The notes: generated by a model from the sequence alone, not told the origin. A stretch of 64,000 bases of DNA from Pseudocercospora fijiensis CIRAD86 (GCF_000340215.1 NW_006921543.1:868001-932000), one strand, 5' to 3'. Shown: positions 13,318 to 24,908, counted from the stretch's first letter. Made by a program: numbers and translations.

Positions 13318-13514
13318 TATAAGAAGGGTTATATTAGCAGGTAGATAGGGTAGTAGTAGGTATAGGTAGTATTCGATAAGGATCTAGGAGGAGAGGGAGG
13401 AAGGTATGAGAGTTAGCCTATTACTAAGCGCTAAGCCCTGCCTAAGGTACTAAGACCCTAGCTTTACTTAGCCTAGTTACATGCCAATTACGTATAGCCT
13501 CTTTAGCCCTAATA
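13318..13514 (-). repeat. 5' LTR of alpha3
   Basis: 197 bp, paired with 6412-6608. It shares the TAGTAGTAGGTATAGGTAG variant, which the alpha4 LTRs lack, and this supports the pairing. It is followed by target copy GAAGG at 13515-13519. Confidence 0.92.
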
Positions 13515-15018
13515 GAAGGCTGTTTTCTATTTATCGCCCTTACGAATATAGATACGATAGTACGCATCCTTAATGTCTAATATAGTATAGAAATAGGCGC
13601 TAGATAGGCGATCGAGGGTTTTATTAATAAGCGGAAGTAGATAGCGGTCCTTAATAGTAACAGTATTAAGCCCTTAGTAATTAATATATAAACGTAGGCT
13701 ACTATCCTTCTTAGGGACAAATAGGATTAGTATACTAGTAGGGCTGTTACTATACTAAATTCGACTATTAGCTAGGTTCTTATCTAGATATTTACGTAAT
13801 ATAGCGAGCTCTCGTTTACTAAGGTTATAGAGGGGCCTAAAGGGGACCTCTTTGCCCTCTATAATATTAATCTTATAATCTGTCTCTTTAAATATAGGCA
13901 ATGTCGATGCTAGGTAGTGTTTAAATATATTAATATAGGTTTCTCGAATAGGCTATAGTATACGAGCAAGCTAATTAGGGTCTATACTATTAGGGGGCAT
14001 AGGTTTATCGTTATTACTACTAAGCAGATCGGTAGTCGGGTTAGCTAGGGCGGAGGCTAGTATTAGGTTGCTAATAAATAGGACCCTAATATCGTTAGGG
14101 CACTCGCTAATATTAATATATTTAATGTCCTCTTTCCTAGCGATCCTAAATCGCTATTATTAGAGTCCTAAGTCTATAGCTATAGCGTAGTACTTAAGAA
14201 TAGGGTTGCTAATAACAATATCGGATAGAAGGCTATCTATATCTACTATATAGGCAGTAAAGTCTAACAAACGCTTATTGCCGAGGTCGTCTTTTAGAAC
14301 TATAGGAATATAGTAGGCTCTATAGGTTAAGTGCCGAGCGTTATTAAACTAAGCAAGGGTTAGCAGGTTAGCCCTATTTAATTATCGGAGGTCTAATTGC
14401 TTAGCTAGGCGATAGCTAATAAGGGCGCTAACTGAATTTCCTAGATCTAGTATAACCTTAGTTTTATAATTAGTGCTATACGTGTCCTATACGAGACAGG
14501 TGCGTATAATAGCTAGTATAATGTCGATAGTCTTACGCCGTATAAGGCTAATAGTTAGTACGGCGCTTATTCTTTTTTCGACTAATTAAAAGAGCCGATA
14601 GGGGTAGTATTAGCGGCTAAAAGGTGTTTCCTATACTTAGCGGAAGTACGGTTAATTCGGGCCTAATCCTTAGGTTTATCGCATTAGCCTAGTAGATAGC
14701 TAGTGCTGTTATAGTTAAAGCACTTTAATCTAGTTAGGGGGTTGCTATAGCTATTACTACTATTATTAGTCGAGCGGTTAGTATTATAGGGATACGAGCC
14801 CCTTCTACGGCCCCTATCGCGGCCTCCTCTATATAGCCGCCGGCTACGGCCTCTTCTACGGTCGTTATTACTGTTCCTATTATTAGCATTATTATTCTAA
14901 TAGGAACCTTAATTTCCTCCGCGGCTACGGTTACTAGTAACTTGCTACGGTTAGTACTAGCTAGTCGGATCCTCGATTCTAGTCGTTACTAGAGCTAGAC
15001 AGCTCGTTTAGCTGTTTC
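13515..15018 (-). mobile_element. Copy alpha2, fragment 2: gag C-terminus, zinc knuckle, protease, RT start
   Basis: This is the middle part of alpha2, between the alpha3 and alpha4 insertions. Reading leftward from 15018 it holds the end of gag with a CX2CX4HX4C-type knuckle (about 14690-14735), protease and the N-terminal part of RT. RT stops exactly at the GAAGG site and resumes at 6411. The protease active-site triplet reads Asp-Leu-Gly. The right end is the GTTTC target (15014-15018), and gag continues at 22179. Stops are frequent. Confidence 0.85.
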
Positions 15019-15215
15019 TGTAAGAAGGGTTATGTTAGCAGGTAGATAGGGTGGTAGTGAATTAGTGTAGTATTCGATAGAGATCTAAAAGGAGAGGGAG
15101 GAAGGCAGGCTAGTTAGCCTAACGCTAAGCGCTAAGCCCTGCCTAAGGCACTGAGACCCTAGCTTCACTCGGCCTAATTACATGCCAATTACGTGTAGCC
15201 TCTTTGGCCCTAATA
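15019..15215 (-). repeat. 3' LTR of alpha4
   Basis: 197 bp starting TGTAAGAAGGG on the plus strand, preceded by GTTTC. Ends CTAATA, where CTAACA is kept in the partner LTR. Confidence 0.93.
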
Positions 15216-16397
15216 TACGCTTCCCTTCTAAAGGCCGCGCCCTCGTAGCCTGTCTATATTCCAATCTCGACCTCTATTGCTACTAACTTAGCAGGTCTAA
15301 TAAGCCGCTTAGTCCGCGCTAAATTGAATACTTAACTACCTAATTATATAACTATATTAAACCTCACTTCTAATATAATACAATGTTCAACTCCGACTAC
15401 GCTATCCTTGTATATAATAAAGTAAAGGGATATAAAGCTACAAGAATTGAGGGCCTTCGACTAATTACAATACGAGCGCGTCTTCCCTACTATAATAGGT
15501 AGACGTACGAGGTATTGCAGCCCTACCTCCGCTCTAAGTAATGTCGTTCCGAGTTCTTTACGTCTACTCTAAAAGACCTAGAAATGTCCGCTTCCGAGGG
15601 TTGTCCGTTCCGAGGGATTGTTCTTATTGTTACGAGGGCTATTATTTACTATCGTAGTTTTACTAGCCCTAATTAGTTAGGTTTGGCAGCCTTTAAGTGT
15701 CAACTAATTATATCTTTTCAAAAAACATAGCTCGTCTAGTTTCTATAGGTAAAGGCTATTATAAGTATAGTAGTAGAGGTTCGCCTCGCTTAAAGGGTTA
15801 GATAGATCGAGGAGTAACCTATTGTCCGCAAGATCGACCCCGGCTAGCTTAGCTCTATAGTTTTGCCCTTAGTTAGTTAGTCTATTAAGCTACTCAATCT
15901 TTTAAGCGGCTTAAAGTTTTAACTCGGCCTTAAAGTTTTAATGCAGGTAAGGTTGATAATAGTAGCGACTAGGTAATGTTAATAATAGCGGCGCTAGTCG
16001 TCTTAGCGCTAACTTTACCTTCTTCTAATTTCCTTCTCTAACCTATAACAACTCGGTAATACCGTTACTAACATAGCTGTATCCTTCCTTTCTCAAATAG
16101 CAACACACTCCGCAATACCGTTACTAATATAGGCGTGTGCCGTTTCTTCTAATACACCGCCGGCACTATCTGCTACGCGCGCGCCTTCGCCGATCGCTTA
16201 GGCCTCGAGGCCTCGATAGAATAAGGGAATAAGAGGGGGACCTATAGGGCGCGTTAGTAAAGAGGTAGAGCCCTTAAAAGAGCAGGCAATTAGTTAATGC
16301 GTCGTAGCGCGCTTGTTAACACTCGGTACGCGTTTACTATAGTAGTGTAGTCTTATTGTCCTTTGTTGCTAACAATTGCTTGCTTCTAATTAGTTAG

Positions 16398-16423
16398 CTA
16401 ATAGCACCCCGGGGGTAGCATTA
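16398..16423 (-). other. 26-bp near-palindrome at the pol stop of alpha4
   Basis: Same block as at 3532 and 7812. It overlaps the pol stop codon (16398-16400, minus strand). Confidence 0.7.
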
Positions 16424-19310
16424 ATCCTAGGCCTTAATAGTAACATTATAAGCTTTTAGCCTTCTTCTTATTCTTTACGCTAGTCCAATACTTATCTAAC
16501 AGCTCGGTTATATCCTTAAAGGAGTCTTTAGCTTCCTATAAGTCCTATTCTAGTAAATAGCCTTGCTATCTTAGTAGGTACTCCTTCTTGCCTTACCTAG
16601 TCCGATGGTTTAGGATACGTTCTATAGACTACAGCTCTTTACTATCCGCTAGTATGTCTTCGTGTTTAGCAGGGGCTTCATCCCCCTCGCGTAGGTAATA
16701 TAGCTTAAGGAGGGATACATAGAAGGTGTTATAGATAGTGTAATAAGGAGGAAGCTACAACTAATAGGCCTATACGGAGGAGCCCTTAACTTCTCGAATG
16801 CGGAATAGACTAATATATCTTAGTGCGAGCTTAGGCCTTGTTTTACCGTTAGGTAATAGGTGCTTGCGGATACGGAGGTTCTTAGTGCTTAGTATAACTA
16901 TGTCGCCTTACTTAAAGGTTATCGGTGTATAGTGTTTATCGTAATAGGCCTTCTAGTAGGCCTAGGCTTTTGCTAGTTTGTTAGCTATCTTAGCGTGAAT
17001 CTCTCGCATCTTTTGAACTCTCTTAATAGCCGCTAGTGTCTTAGGTGTTAGTACTTAATACGCTTCCCTTTCCTTACGCTCGGCCTCGAGCGAGGTAAAT
17101 AGGTCTTATAGCAGCGTAGGGTTGCTTCCTATTATAGCGAAATAAGGTAACACCTTAGTAGATAAGTAGACACTATTGTTGTATACAAATTCGGCTAGTT
17201 GTAGGAGATTAACCTAGTTATTAGGGTTCTTATTGATGTAGCTGCGCAGGTACTACTGCAGGGTGGCATTCTGCCTCTCTGTTTAACCGTTAGTCTATAG
17301 ATAGAAGGCTATTAATAGCCGATGCTTTAGTCTCAGCTATAGGCATATTTCGCTCTAATAATAGGATGTAAATGTCGTGCCCCGGTTAGAGACTATCCCC
17401 TTAGGGGTCCCCTAATAGGTATAGAAGATGTTGCTCTATAGAGCCTCTACTATGTTAATAGCAGTCTAATCCTTCCGTGCCGGGATGTATCGAGCGCCTT
17501 TAGTAAACCGATCTACTATAATAAGGATAGCATCGAAGATGTCCTTACTCCCCCTGCGTTTAGCAGGTAGAAGGCCTATAATAAAGTCTATTATAAGCTC
17601 TACAAATAGCTTCTTTAGAATAGGGAGTAAAGACAACTCGCTAAATAGTAAGTGCTCTAGTGCCCTAACTCGTTGATATACGGCATACGTATTTACGTAG
17701 TCCTTTATGTCCCGCTTACTATTTAGCTAGTAGCATATACGCGATAGTAGCTCGTACGACCTCTCTATACTACAGTAACCGGCAAGCTTACTACTACAGT
17801 GTCGCTTAAGAAGCTCTTGTCGGATCGAATGTCTAGCGGGGATACAGCATCTGCCCTTAAACTTCAAATAACCTTTGTCGTCGATCGACTAATTACTCTT
17901 ACTAGATCGAGTCTTTCGCCTACTTACAAGCTTATCTATACGTTTAGCAGCAAAGGCGTCCCTCTACTAAGCCCGTAACAGCTTATCTATAAACGATTGA
18001 CTATCCCTATTTACAAGGTCATTTAATAGCACTCTCGCTATTAAACGAGGTACGTATTGTATATATCTAATAGTACTAGTAGCCGGATCAACTACATTAG
18101 TGCTTTAATCGCTGTTACTATATATAGCGATATCGACTAGGGAGTTATTATAACTTCTCCTATCTGTATCCTTAGCTCTTGCCTTAATACGCACTATTAA
18201 TATAGCAAGAGTATTAATATGCTTTAAGCCGTCGCGGAGTCCGGTAAGCCGCTTATCCTACGCGTACTTATTAACAATACAGGCTATAGCAATCTTATAC
18301 TGCAGGGTTGGAAACAATGAATTAATAGATTGCTAAGTCCCGCTATCGTAATTAGGTCGCCTCGATAGGCTATTAGCAGGGTTGCTTACGCCTAGCCGAT
18401 ATAATATATCAAAATCAAACCTAGCGAGGTAGACGGCCTATCTAGCCTGTCGACCTATAACTCTAGTAACCTTAGTAATGCTACGGAGGTTGTTATAGTC
18501 TGTATAGACCTATATCGTATATTAGGCCCTATCGAGGTAATGCCTCTAATGCTTAAAGGCCTCGACAATAGCTAAGAGCTCTTGCTCGTAGGTCTTATAG
18601 CGACGCTTAGTATCGATTATCTTCCTCGAGAAGAAGGCAATCGGGTGCTAGTAATAGTCATTATCTAATTGCTAGGATATAATAGCCGATATAGCGAACT
18701 GTAAAGCGTTAGTCTCAATTCGGATCTGCTTATTTAGCACGAAATAGTGTAATAAGGGGACTTTAGTAAAGCGTCGCTTTAGACCGTTAAAAGCGGCTTG
18801 TGCTCTATTAGTCTATTTGAACTCTCTAGTCGGGTTGGCCTTAGTTTTAGTGAGCTTAGTTAGTAGCATTACGTGCCGCGAGTAACCTTCGATAAATCGA
18901 CGGTAGAAGTTAGTAAAACCTAGGAATAATTGAAGCTCTTTAATACTAGTAGGTGTTAGCTATTTAGTAATAGTCTTGATTCGATTAGGATTAGCCTTAA
19001 TACCCTCAGTTAATACGAGGAAGCCGAGGAATAACACCTCTTTAGTAGCAAAGGTACATTTAGAAGGCTTACAATACAAGCTATAGGCCCTTAGGCGATC
19101 GAGTACCTTACGGACTGCAGCCTAGTATTCCGCAATGTTAGGAGAGTATATATAAACCAGGATGTTATCTAGGTAAACTATACAGAGGTAATCTAATAGG
19201 CCTAATAGGGCCCGATTAATGTAGGACTAGAATGTAGTAGGGGTATTAGCTAGCCTAAATAGTATAACTAAGTACTCGAAATAGCTATAGCGAGTGCGAA
19301 AGGCTGTCTT

Positions 19311-19685
19311 CTATTTATCGCCCTTGCGAATACGGATGCGGTAATAGGCGTCCTTAATGTCTAATGTAGTATAGTAGTAGGCACTAGAAAGGCGATTAAG
19401 GGTCTTATTAATAAGAGGAAGTAGACAACGATCTTTGATAGTAATAGCATTAAGCCTACGATAATCGACATAGAGGCGTAGGCTACTATCCTTCTTTAGT
19501 ACGAACAAGATAGGGGCACTAGCAGGGCTGTTACTATACCGTATCCGGCTATTAGCTAGGTTTTCCTCTAGGTACTTACGCAATATAGCAAGCTCTCGTT
19601 TACTAAGGTTGTAGAGGGGTCCAAAAGGGACCTCTTTGCCCTCTATAATATCAATCTTATAATCCGTCTCTTTAAACATAGGCAA
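19311..19685 (-). pseudogene. Reverse transcriptase N-terminal half of alpha4
   Basis: A 124-codon open stretch, close to the one at 69-443. It contains [20 protein letters not shown] and [17 protein letters not shown], with the first catalytic Asp. The frame is closed just downstream, so the polymerase is truncated. It would have copied element RNA into DNA. Confidence 0.9.
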
Positions 19686-19937
19686 TGTCGATGCTAAGTA
19701 GTGTTTGAATATATTAATATAGGTCTCTCGAATAGGTTCTAGTATGCGCTCAAGCTATTTAGGATCTATGCTATTAGGGGGCACTAGTTTATCGTTATTA
19801 CTACCGAGCAGGTCGGTAGTTGGATTAGCTAAGGCGGGAGTCAGGTTGCTAATAAACAGGACCCTAATATTATTAGGACACTCGCTAATGTCGATATGTT
19901 TAATATCTTCTTTCCTAGCGATTCTAAATCGCTATTG

Positions 19938-20318
19938 TTAACTGCCCAAGTCTATAACTATAGCATAGTACTTAAGAATAGGGTTGCTAATAACAATGTC
20001 GGATAGGAGGCTGTCTATATCTACCGCGTAGGTAGTAAAGTTTAGTAGGCGTTCATTTCCGAGGTCGTCCTTTAGAGCTATATAGATATAGTAGGCTCCG
20101 TAGGTCAAGTGCCGAGCGTTATTAAACCAAGCAAGGGTTGGCAGGTTAGTCCTAGGCAATTGTCGAAGGTCTAGTTGCTTAGCTAGGCGATAGCTAATAA
20201 GGGCGCTAACTAAATTTCCGGAGTCTAGCATAACCTTTACCTTATAGTTAGTATCGGGCCTAGATATAAGACAGGTACGTATAATAGCTAGTATAATGTC
20301 GATAGTCTTACGCCGCAT
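19938..20318 (-). pseudogene. Aspartic protease domain of alpha4
   Basis: This 126-codon open stretch holds a retropepsin-like active site, MLDSGNLVSALIS, with the catalytic Asp-Ser-Gly at about residues 32-34. A second half ends ...SNPILKYYAIVIDLGS, where the Ty3/gypsy protease flap and C-terminal loop are expected. Retropepsins of this family cleave the Gag-Pol precursor as dimers. It lies between the gag knuckle (right) and RT (left), as expected. Of the four alpha copies only this one keeps Asp-Ser-Gly; alpha1 has Asp-Pro-Gly, and alpha2 and alpha3 have Asp-Leu-Gly. Confidence 0.82.
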
Positions 20319-21466
20319 AAGGCTAACAGTTAGTGCGGCGCTTACTCTTTTTTCGAAGGACCGACAGGGGTAGTATTAGCGGCTAAAAGGTGCTTACGGT
20401 GCTTAGCGGTAGTACGGTCGATTCGGGCCTAATCCTTAGGTTTGTCGCATTAGCCTAGTAGATAGCTAGTACTATTACAGTTGAAGCACTTCAACCCGGT
20501 TAGTAGACTGCCGTAGCTGTTGTTACTGCTATTGTTAGTCGAGCGGTTAGCATTATAGGGATACGAGCCCCTTCTACGGCCCCTATTACGGCCTCCTCTA
20601 TATAGCCGTCGGCTACGACCTCTTCCGCGGTCGTTACTATTCCTATTATTAGCACTATTGTTTTAGTAGGACCCTTAGCTATTGCCTCCGCGGGCACTAC
20701 GGTTGCCGCGATTAGTACTAGCTAGTCGGATCCTCGATTCTAGTCGCTATTAGAGCTAAATAGCCCGTTCGGCTATTTCTACTTCGACTATAAATTGAAT
20801 GCGCGTTAGATTAGCCTATTCGAACACACGACGGCGGTCTAGTTTAAGGATAAGCTCCTACCTAAGTTTTAGGCGTATCTTAGAGATCTATATAGAATTA
20901 GTCTTAGCCGGGAGATCGTCCTCGAGGGTCTTTAAATAGGCCTTAAATAAACGAGCCGATTGATTAGTCTTTTGTTTAGCTCGAAGGTACTAGTCCTAAG
21001 TATATTGTTGCCTTAGTATAGGGTTTCTAAGGGTGTCTAGTATAATAGTCTTATAGGTTTGCTACTAAACAGCGGTCTGATTAGTAAGGGAGTCGAAATA
21101 GTTATCCTAGGTGCGTTTTGGGTCTCTATTAATGTATTGCATAGTATAGACGACTAATAAGTAGTCATCTAGAAGGGCCCTTAGTGCGTTTCGCTAGTTA
21201 AGCTTACAATTACGTATATAATCGTTGTATTGCTTTCGACTAGAGCCGTTAAACACGGTACAGTCCTTGAGTTTAGTATCCTTCTTTTAAGTAGGGACGG
21301 GTAGAGAAGGACTTGTTATCGTTAGCTTAGCATTGGTTATTAGGGCTTCCTATAGGCGGCGAATCTCGAGGAGATTATCCTTTAGCTATTGTTCTTAACG
21401 TAGGGCAGTAAGCCTGTTTTAAGTGGCTTCTTAAAGTCTCGCTACTAGCTAGGGGCTAAAGGCTAG

Positions 21467-21724
21467 CTAGCTATATCGTCGATTGACAATGTTGTTAAGA
21501 ATGTCGTTAATAGGCAATTCTAGATCGTTACCTAGAATTATAGGTTCTTCTTTAGCAGGCTTAGTAGCAGGCCCTTTAGTAGGAGGCACTTTAGCAGGTG
21601 CTCTAGTAGGTACTTTAGTAGGCACTTTAGTAGGCACTGTGCTACTAGCATTGTCGTTGCTAGCGCTACTAGCGGCAGCACGGTTATTGTTTCGTAATAA
21701 ACCGGCTATTATAAGGGGCGACAC
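21467..21724 (-). pseudogene. Gag N-terminal region of alpha4 with Pro-Thr repeat
   Basis: An 85-codon open stretch near the start of gag. It carries a run of four-residue units of the type Pro-Thr-Lys-Val (about residues 28-55), which vary in number and sequence among the four alpha copies. The plus-strand open frame over the same bases is its shadow. Gag forms the virus-like particle. The N-terminal ATG context and the rest of gag are interrupted by stops. Confidence 0.6.
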
Positions 21725-21981
21725 TAATAATGTATTGTTAGCCCCTAAGATGCGGATATAGCGGAATTAGCGAGTATCGGTCTAATATACTTGACTTAGT
21801 ATAATAGGCCGTATAGAAGGCCTTACTTAATAATTGGTACGGTTGTTTTAATAGAATAGTGCGTGTAGGTCCCGTCCTTCGGGCGCAATATAGTCAAATC
21901 GATAGTTTTCGTAGCTATACCGCTAAAAGCTTAAAATAAGGACTATCTAGCTGCTGCCCTTAAAGGGTAGATCGAATACTA

Positions 21982-22178
21982 TATAAGAAGGGTTATATTA
22001 GTAGGTAGATAGGGTAGTAGTGAATTAGTATAGTATTCGATAGAGATCTAAAAGGAGAGGGAGGAAGGTAGGCTAGTTAGCCTAACGCTAAGCGCCAAGC
22101 CCTACCTAAGGCACTAAGACCCTAGCTTCACTCGGCCTAATTACATACCAATCACGTATAGCCTCTTTGGCCCTAACA
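21982..22178 (-). repeat. 5' LTR of alpha4
   Basis: 197 bp ending CCCTAACA on the plus strand, followed by target copy GTTTC at 22179-22183. Left of it the leader carries CCCTTAAAGGG, a short palindrome kept in all alpha copies. Confidence 0.93.
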
Positions 22179-23367
22179 GTTTCTACCTCGACTATAAATT
22201 AAATACGTATTAGGTTAGCCTATTTAAACATACGGCGACGGTCTAATTCGAGGATAAGCTCCTACCTAAGTTTTAGGCGTATCTCGGAGATCTATATAGA
22301 ATTAGTCTTAGCCGGAAGGTCGTCTTTAAGGGTCTTTAAATAGGCCTCGAATAAGCGAGCCGATTAATTAGTCTTTTATTTAGCTCGAAGATACTAGTCC
22401 TAAGTATATTATTGCCTTAGTATAGGGTTTCTAAGGGTGTTTAGCATAATAGTTTTATAGGTTTGCTACTAAATAGCGGTCTAATTATCGAGGGAATTAA
22501 AATAGTTATCCTAGGTGCGTTTTAGGTCGCTATTAATATACTATATAGCGTAGACAACTAATAAATAGTCGTCTAGAAGAGCCTTCGGTGCATTTCGTTA
22601 GTTAAGCTTATAATCGCGTATATAATTATTATACTGCTTGCGACTAGAGCTATTAAATACGGTGCAATCCTTAAGCTTAGCATCCTTCTTCTAGACTAAT
22701 AGTAAGGAAGGTCCTGCTATTAGTTTAGTAGTAGCTATCGGGGCTTCCTAAAGGCGGCGGAGCTCGAGGAGGTTATCCTTTAGCTACTATTCTTAACGTA
22801 GGGCAGTAAGCCTATTTTAAGTAGCTTCTTAAAGTCTCCCTACTAGTTAGGGGCTAAAGGCTAGTTAGCTATATCGTCGATTAACAATGTTATTAAGAAT
22901 ATCGTTAATAGGCAATTCTAGATTATTACCTAGAACTATAGGTTCTTTAGTAGGCCCTCTAGTAGGCTCTTTAGTAGGCCCTCTAGTAGGCTCTTTAGTA
23001 GGCACTTCGGTAGGCACTATACTACTAGTATTGTTATTGCTAGCGCTGCTAGCGGCGCCGCGGTTGTTGTTATTTCGTAATAAGCCGGCTATTATAATAA
23101 GGGGTAGCACCGATAATATATTATAGCCCCTTATAGTACGGATATAGCGGAATTAGCAGGTATCGGCCTAGTACGATTGACTTAGTATAATAGGCCGTAT
23201 AGAAGGCCTTGCTTAATAATTGGTACGGTTGTTTTAGTAGAATAGTACGTATAGGTCCCGTTCTTCGGGCGTAATATAGTTAAATCGATAGTTTTCGCAG
23301 CTATACCGCTAAAAGCTTAAAACAAGGACTATCTAGCTACTACCCTTAAAGGGTAGATCGAATACTA
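22179..23367 (-). mobile_element. Copy alpha2, fragment 1: leader and gag N-terminal part
   Basis: This is the 5' internal part of alpha2. Reading leftward from 23367: leader with the CTACCC/GGGTAG palindrome (about 23339-23356), then gag. Open codons remain at 22865-23110, where a Pro-Thr-(Lys/Arg)-x repeat is visible. Gag stops at the GTTTC target and resumes at 15018 beyond alpha4. Confidence 0.85.
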
Positions 23368-23565
23368 TATAAGAAGGGGTTATATTAGTAGGTAGATAGG
23401 GTAGTAGTAGGTATAAGTAGTATTCGATAAGGATCTAGGAGAAGAGGGAGGAAGGTAGGAGAGTTAGCCTAATACTAAGCGCTAAGCCCTACCTAAGGCA
23501 TCGAGACCCTAGCTTCACTCGGCCTAGTTATATACTGATTACGTATAGCCTCTTTAGCCCTAATA
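23368..23565 (-). repeat. 5' LTR of alpha2 (outermost alpha LTR)
   Basis: 198 bp, homologous to the other alpha LTRs with one extra G in the GAAGGGG run. Its partner LTR lies left of the window, beyond alpha1. The bases CGCTC at 23566-23570 should be one target copy. Confidence 0.88.
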
Positions 23566-23947
23566 CGCTCTATACTTTAGGTTACACTACTAACTTTGAT
23601 TCTCACCGATTTTAATAGTCCTTATATTATACGAAGCGGCTATTCGTAGAGAGTTCGGTCCCTTTACTCAAAGAGGGCCTTTATTCCGCTATATCCTTTA
23701 GCCTATACTACTTATTTCTAGTCTTAAGAATCTAGTACTAGTATAGGAAGCGACTATTAATTAAGAGCTCGATCCCTTTACTCGAAGAGCGCCTTCCTTC
23801 CGTAATATTATTTAGGCTATACTACTAATTTCTATTCTTAAGAATCTAGTATAGTTCGCTATACACGAAGCGGCTATTCGTAGAGAGCTCGGTACTTTAC
23901 TTTCGAACCGATTTAAGTAAACTCTCTCTTCTATAGCCGCTTAATAG
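23566..23947 (+). repeat. Degenerate tandem repeat array, left half (about three units)
   Basis: Roughly 115-135 bp units each start with a TATACTACTAATTTCT-like block. This is followed by a variant of CTTAAGAATCTAGTA, then AAGCGGCTATT, GAGAGCTCGGTCCCTTTACT and a variable tail. The units have diverged and carry RIP. The array is interrupted at 23947 by element beta and resumes at 43544. No coding potential is visible. Confidence 0.7.
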
Positions 23948-24226
23948 TATTAGCTAGTAACCGGCCCTATACCTATAGGCTAGTTTAGAGCCTATATAAG
24001 AGGCCTCCTTCGGCATAGTAGACAGATTATTAACCTCGTATAGTACATTGTTTATATCACACTTCTATAATGCCTATATTGTAGGGCTCTAGTTACTAGT
24101 CTAAGCGACAGTCTCGTTATACTATTATGCTAAATATAGCTACCTATATTGCTATAGGTTATATTACCCTCGGTTGCCTATACTATTGCTACTAGTAGTA
24201 GTAGTAGTGTTAGTTTCCGTCCTTTA
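23948..24226 (+). repeat. 5' LTR of beta
   Basis: 279 bp starting TATTAGCTAGTAACCGG (TG mutated to TA) and ending TCCGTCCTTTA. It contains AGCCTATATAAGAGGCC, a good TATA box for the element promoter, at about 23991-24005, and a run of TAGTAG. Length and sequence match the LTR at 43265-43543. Confidence 0.92.
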
Positions 24227-24259
24227 TTAGAGCCGAAGGTAGGGCTATCTCTTTATATC

Positions 24260-24880
24260 TAACAGGTTCGGGTATATTAAAGGTAGTCTCTAGGTACGAA
24301 TAGCTATAACCGAAGCGAGGGCACGATAAGAGCCTACGATACGGACGATACCGAAGTATCTTATAGGGCTATTACGACAAGCAGAGAAACCTCTTAATAA
24401 GGGCATCGCTTTAACCCCGAAAAGCTACAAACCCTTAGGACTGTTATAGCTTAGGGCCTAGTCTATAACTATAGCTAGCTTCTAAGGACTCGGCTCTAGG
24501 TCGAAGACCTATTTAGTACCGCTTGCTCGAGATAAGCTACCGCTCGCCTAAGGAGGAGATAGATTAATTACCTATCGGCCTTACTTAGTTTACTAAGACT
24601 ATCGATAGATAGCAATTTCTAGATTGTAGGTCGGATAGCCGGGGAGTCCCCTATTAATCGGGTAGGGCTTTCCTAGATTCGTAGCCTCGCTTAGACAATA
24701 CTTAGCCTTCTACTAGAAAAAGAAGGCTACTGCCCCCCGCCTAGCTAAAGGAGATACGAGAGCTAGTTTCTAGGATCTAGGTATAAACAGAGATTGTAGT
24801 CTCTCCCTCCGAGCGGCTTTTACCTAAGTTTACTAAATTAAAGCTCCTAGTAGTATCTAGGCGACCCCTAGGGGGCTAAA
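24260..24880 (+). pseudogene. Possible short upstream reading frame of beta (ORF0), unrecognised
   Basis: One frame between the LTR and gag reads as protein-like for about 200 codons if the TAG/TAA codons are taken as RIP products of CAG, TGG or CAA. It is basic, with stretches such as KRRLLPP and SRRPLGG, and ends at the first 26-bp near-palindrome. I see no known domain. It could equally be a long non-coding leader, and the reading rests on stop codons that RIP could explain. Confidence 0.25.
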
Positions 24881-24882
24881 TC

Positions 24883-24908
24883 CTAATACTACCCTAGGGG
24901 TAATATTA
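24883..24908 (+). other. 26-bp near-palindrome, beta copy 1 (before gag)
   Basis: CTAATACTACCCT then AGGGGTAATATTA. It lies between the putative upstream frame and gag and is followed by an A-rich run. Related to the pol-stop block of the alpha family. Confidence 0.65.

Larger units (their letters stand above)
6412..13514 (-). mobile_element. Full-length Ty3/gypsy chromovirus alpha3, inserted in alpha2 RT
   Basis: A 7.1-kb element is bounded by two 197-bp LTRs and by a perfect 5-bp target duplication GAAGG (6407-6411 and 13515-13519). Removing it rejoins the RT sequence of alpha2. Minus-strand order is 5' LTR (13318-13514), leader with a CTACCC/GGGTAG hairpin, gag, zinc knuckle (about 11835-11880), protease, RT (about 11060-10300), RNase H, integrase, chromodomain and a pol stop at 7812-7814, then a 1.2-kb 3' UTR and the 3' LTR. 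By eye the two LTRs differ at five positions, four of them C/T or G/A. All reading frames are broken by RIP. Confidence 0.93.
15019..22178 (-). mobile_element. Full-length Ty3/gypsy chromovirus alpha4, inserted in alpha2 gag
   Basis: A 7.16-kb element has 197-bp LTRs at both ends and a perfect target duplication GTTTC (15014-15018 and 22179-22183). It has the same gene order as alpha3 but is the least damaged copy: open stretches remain for gag (21467-21724), protease (19938-20318) and RT (19311-19685), and it still contains more CA and TG. Its LTRs share a private variant (GTAGTGAATTAGT) absent from the other alpha LTRs, and differ from each other almost only by C/T and G/A. It is probably the youngest of the nested copies, which is inference from mutation load. 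Confidence 0.93.

Noticed and set aside
24190..24212. Run of TAGTAG units in the beta LTR
   Set aside because: A short microsatellite inside the LTR (also at 43510-43525); not a CRISPR or independent repeat.
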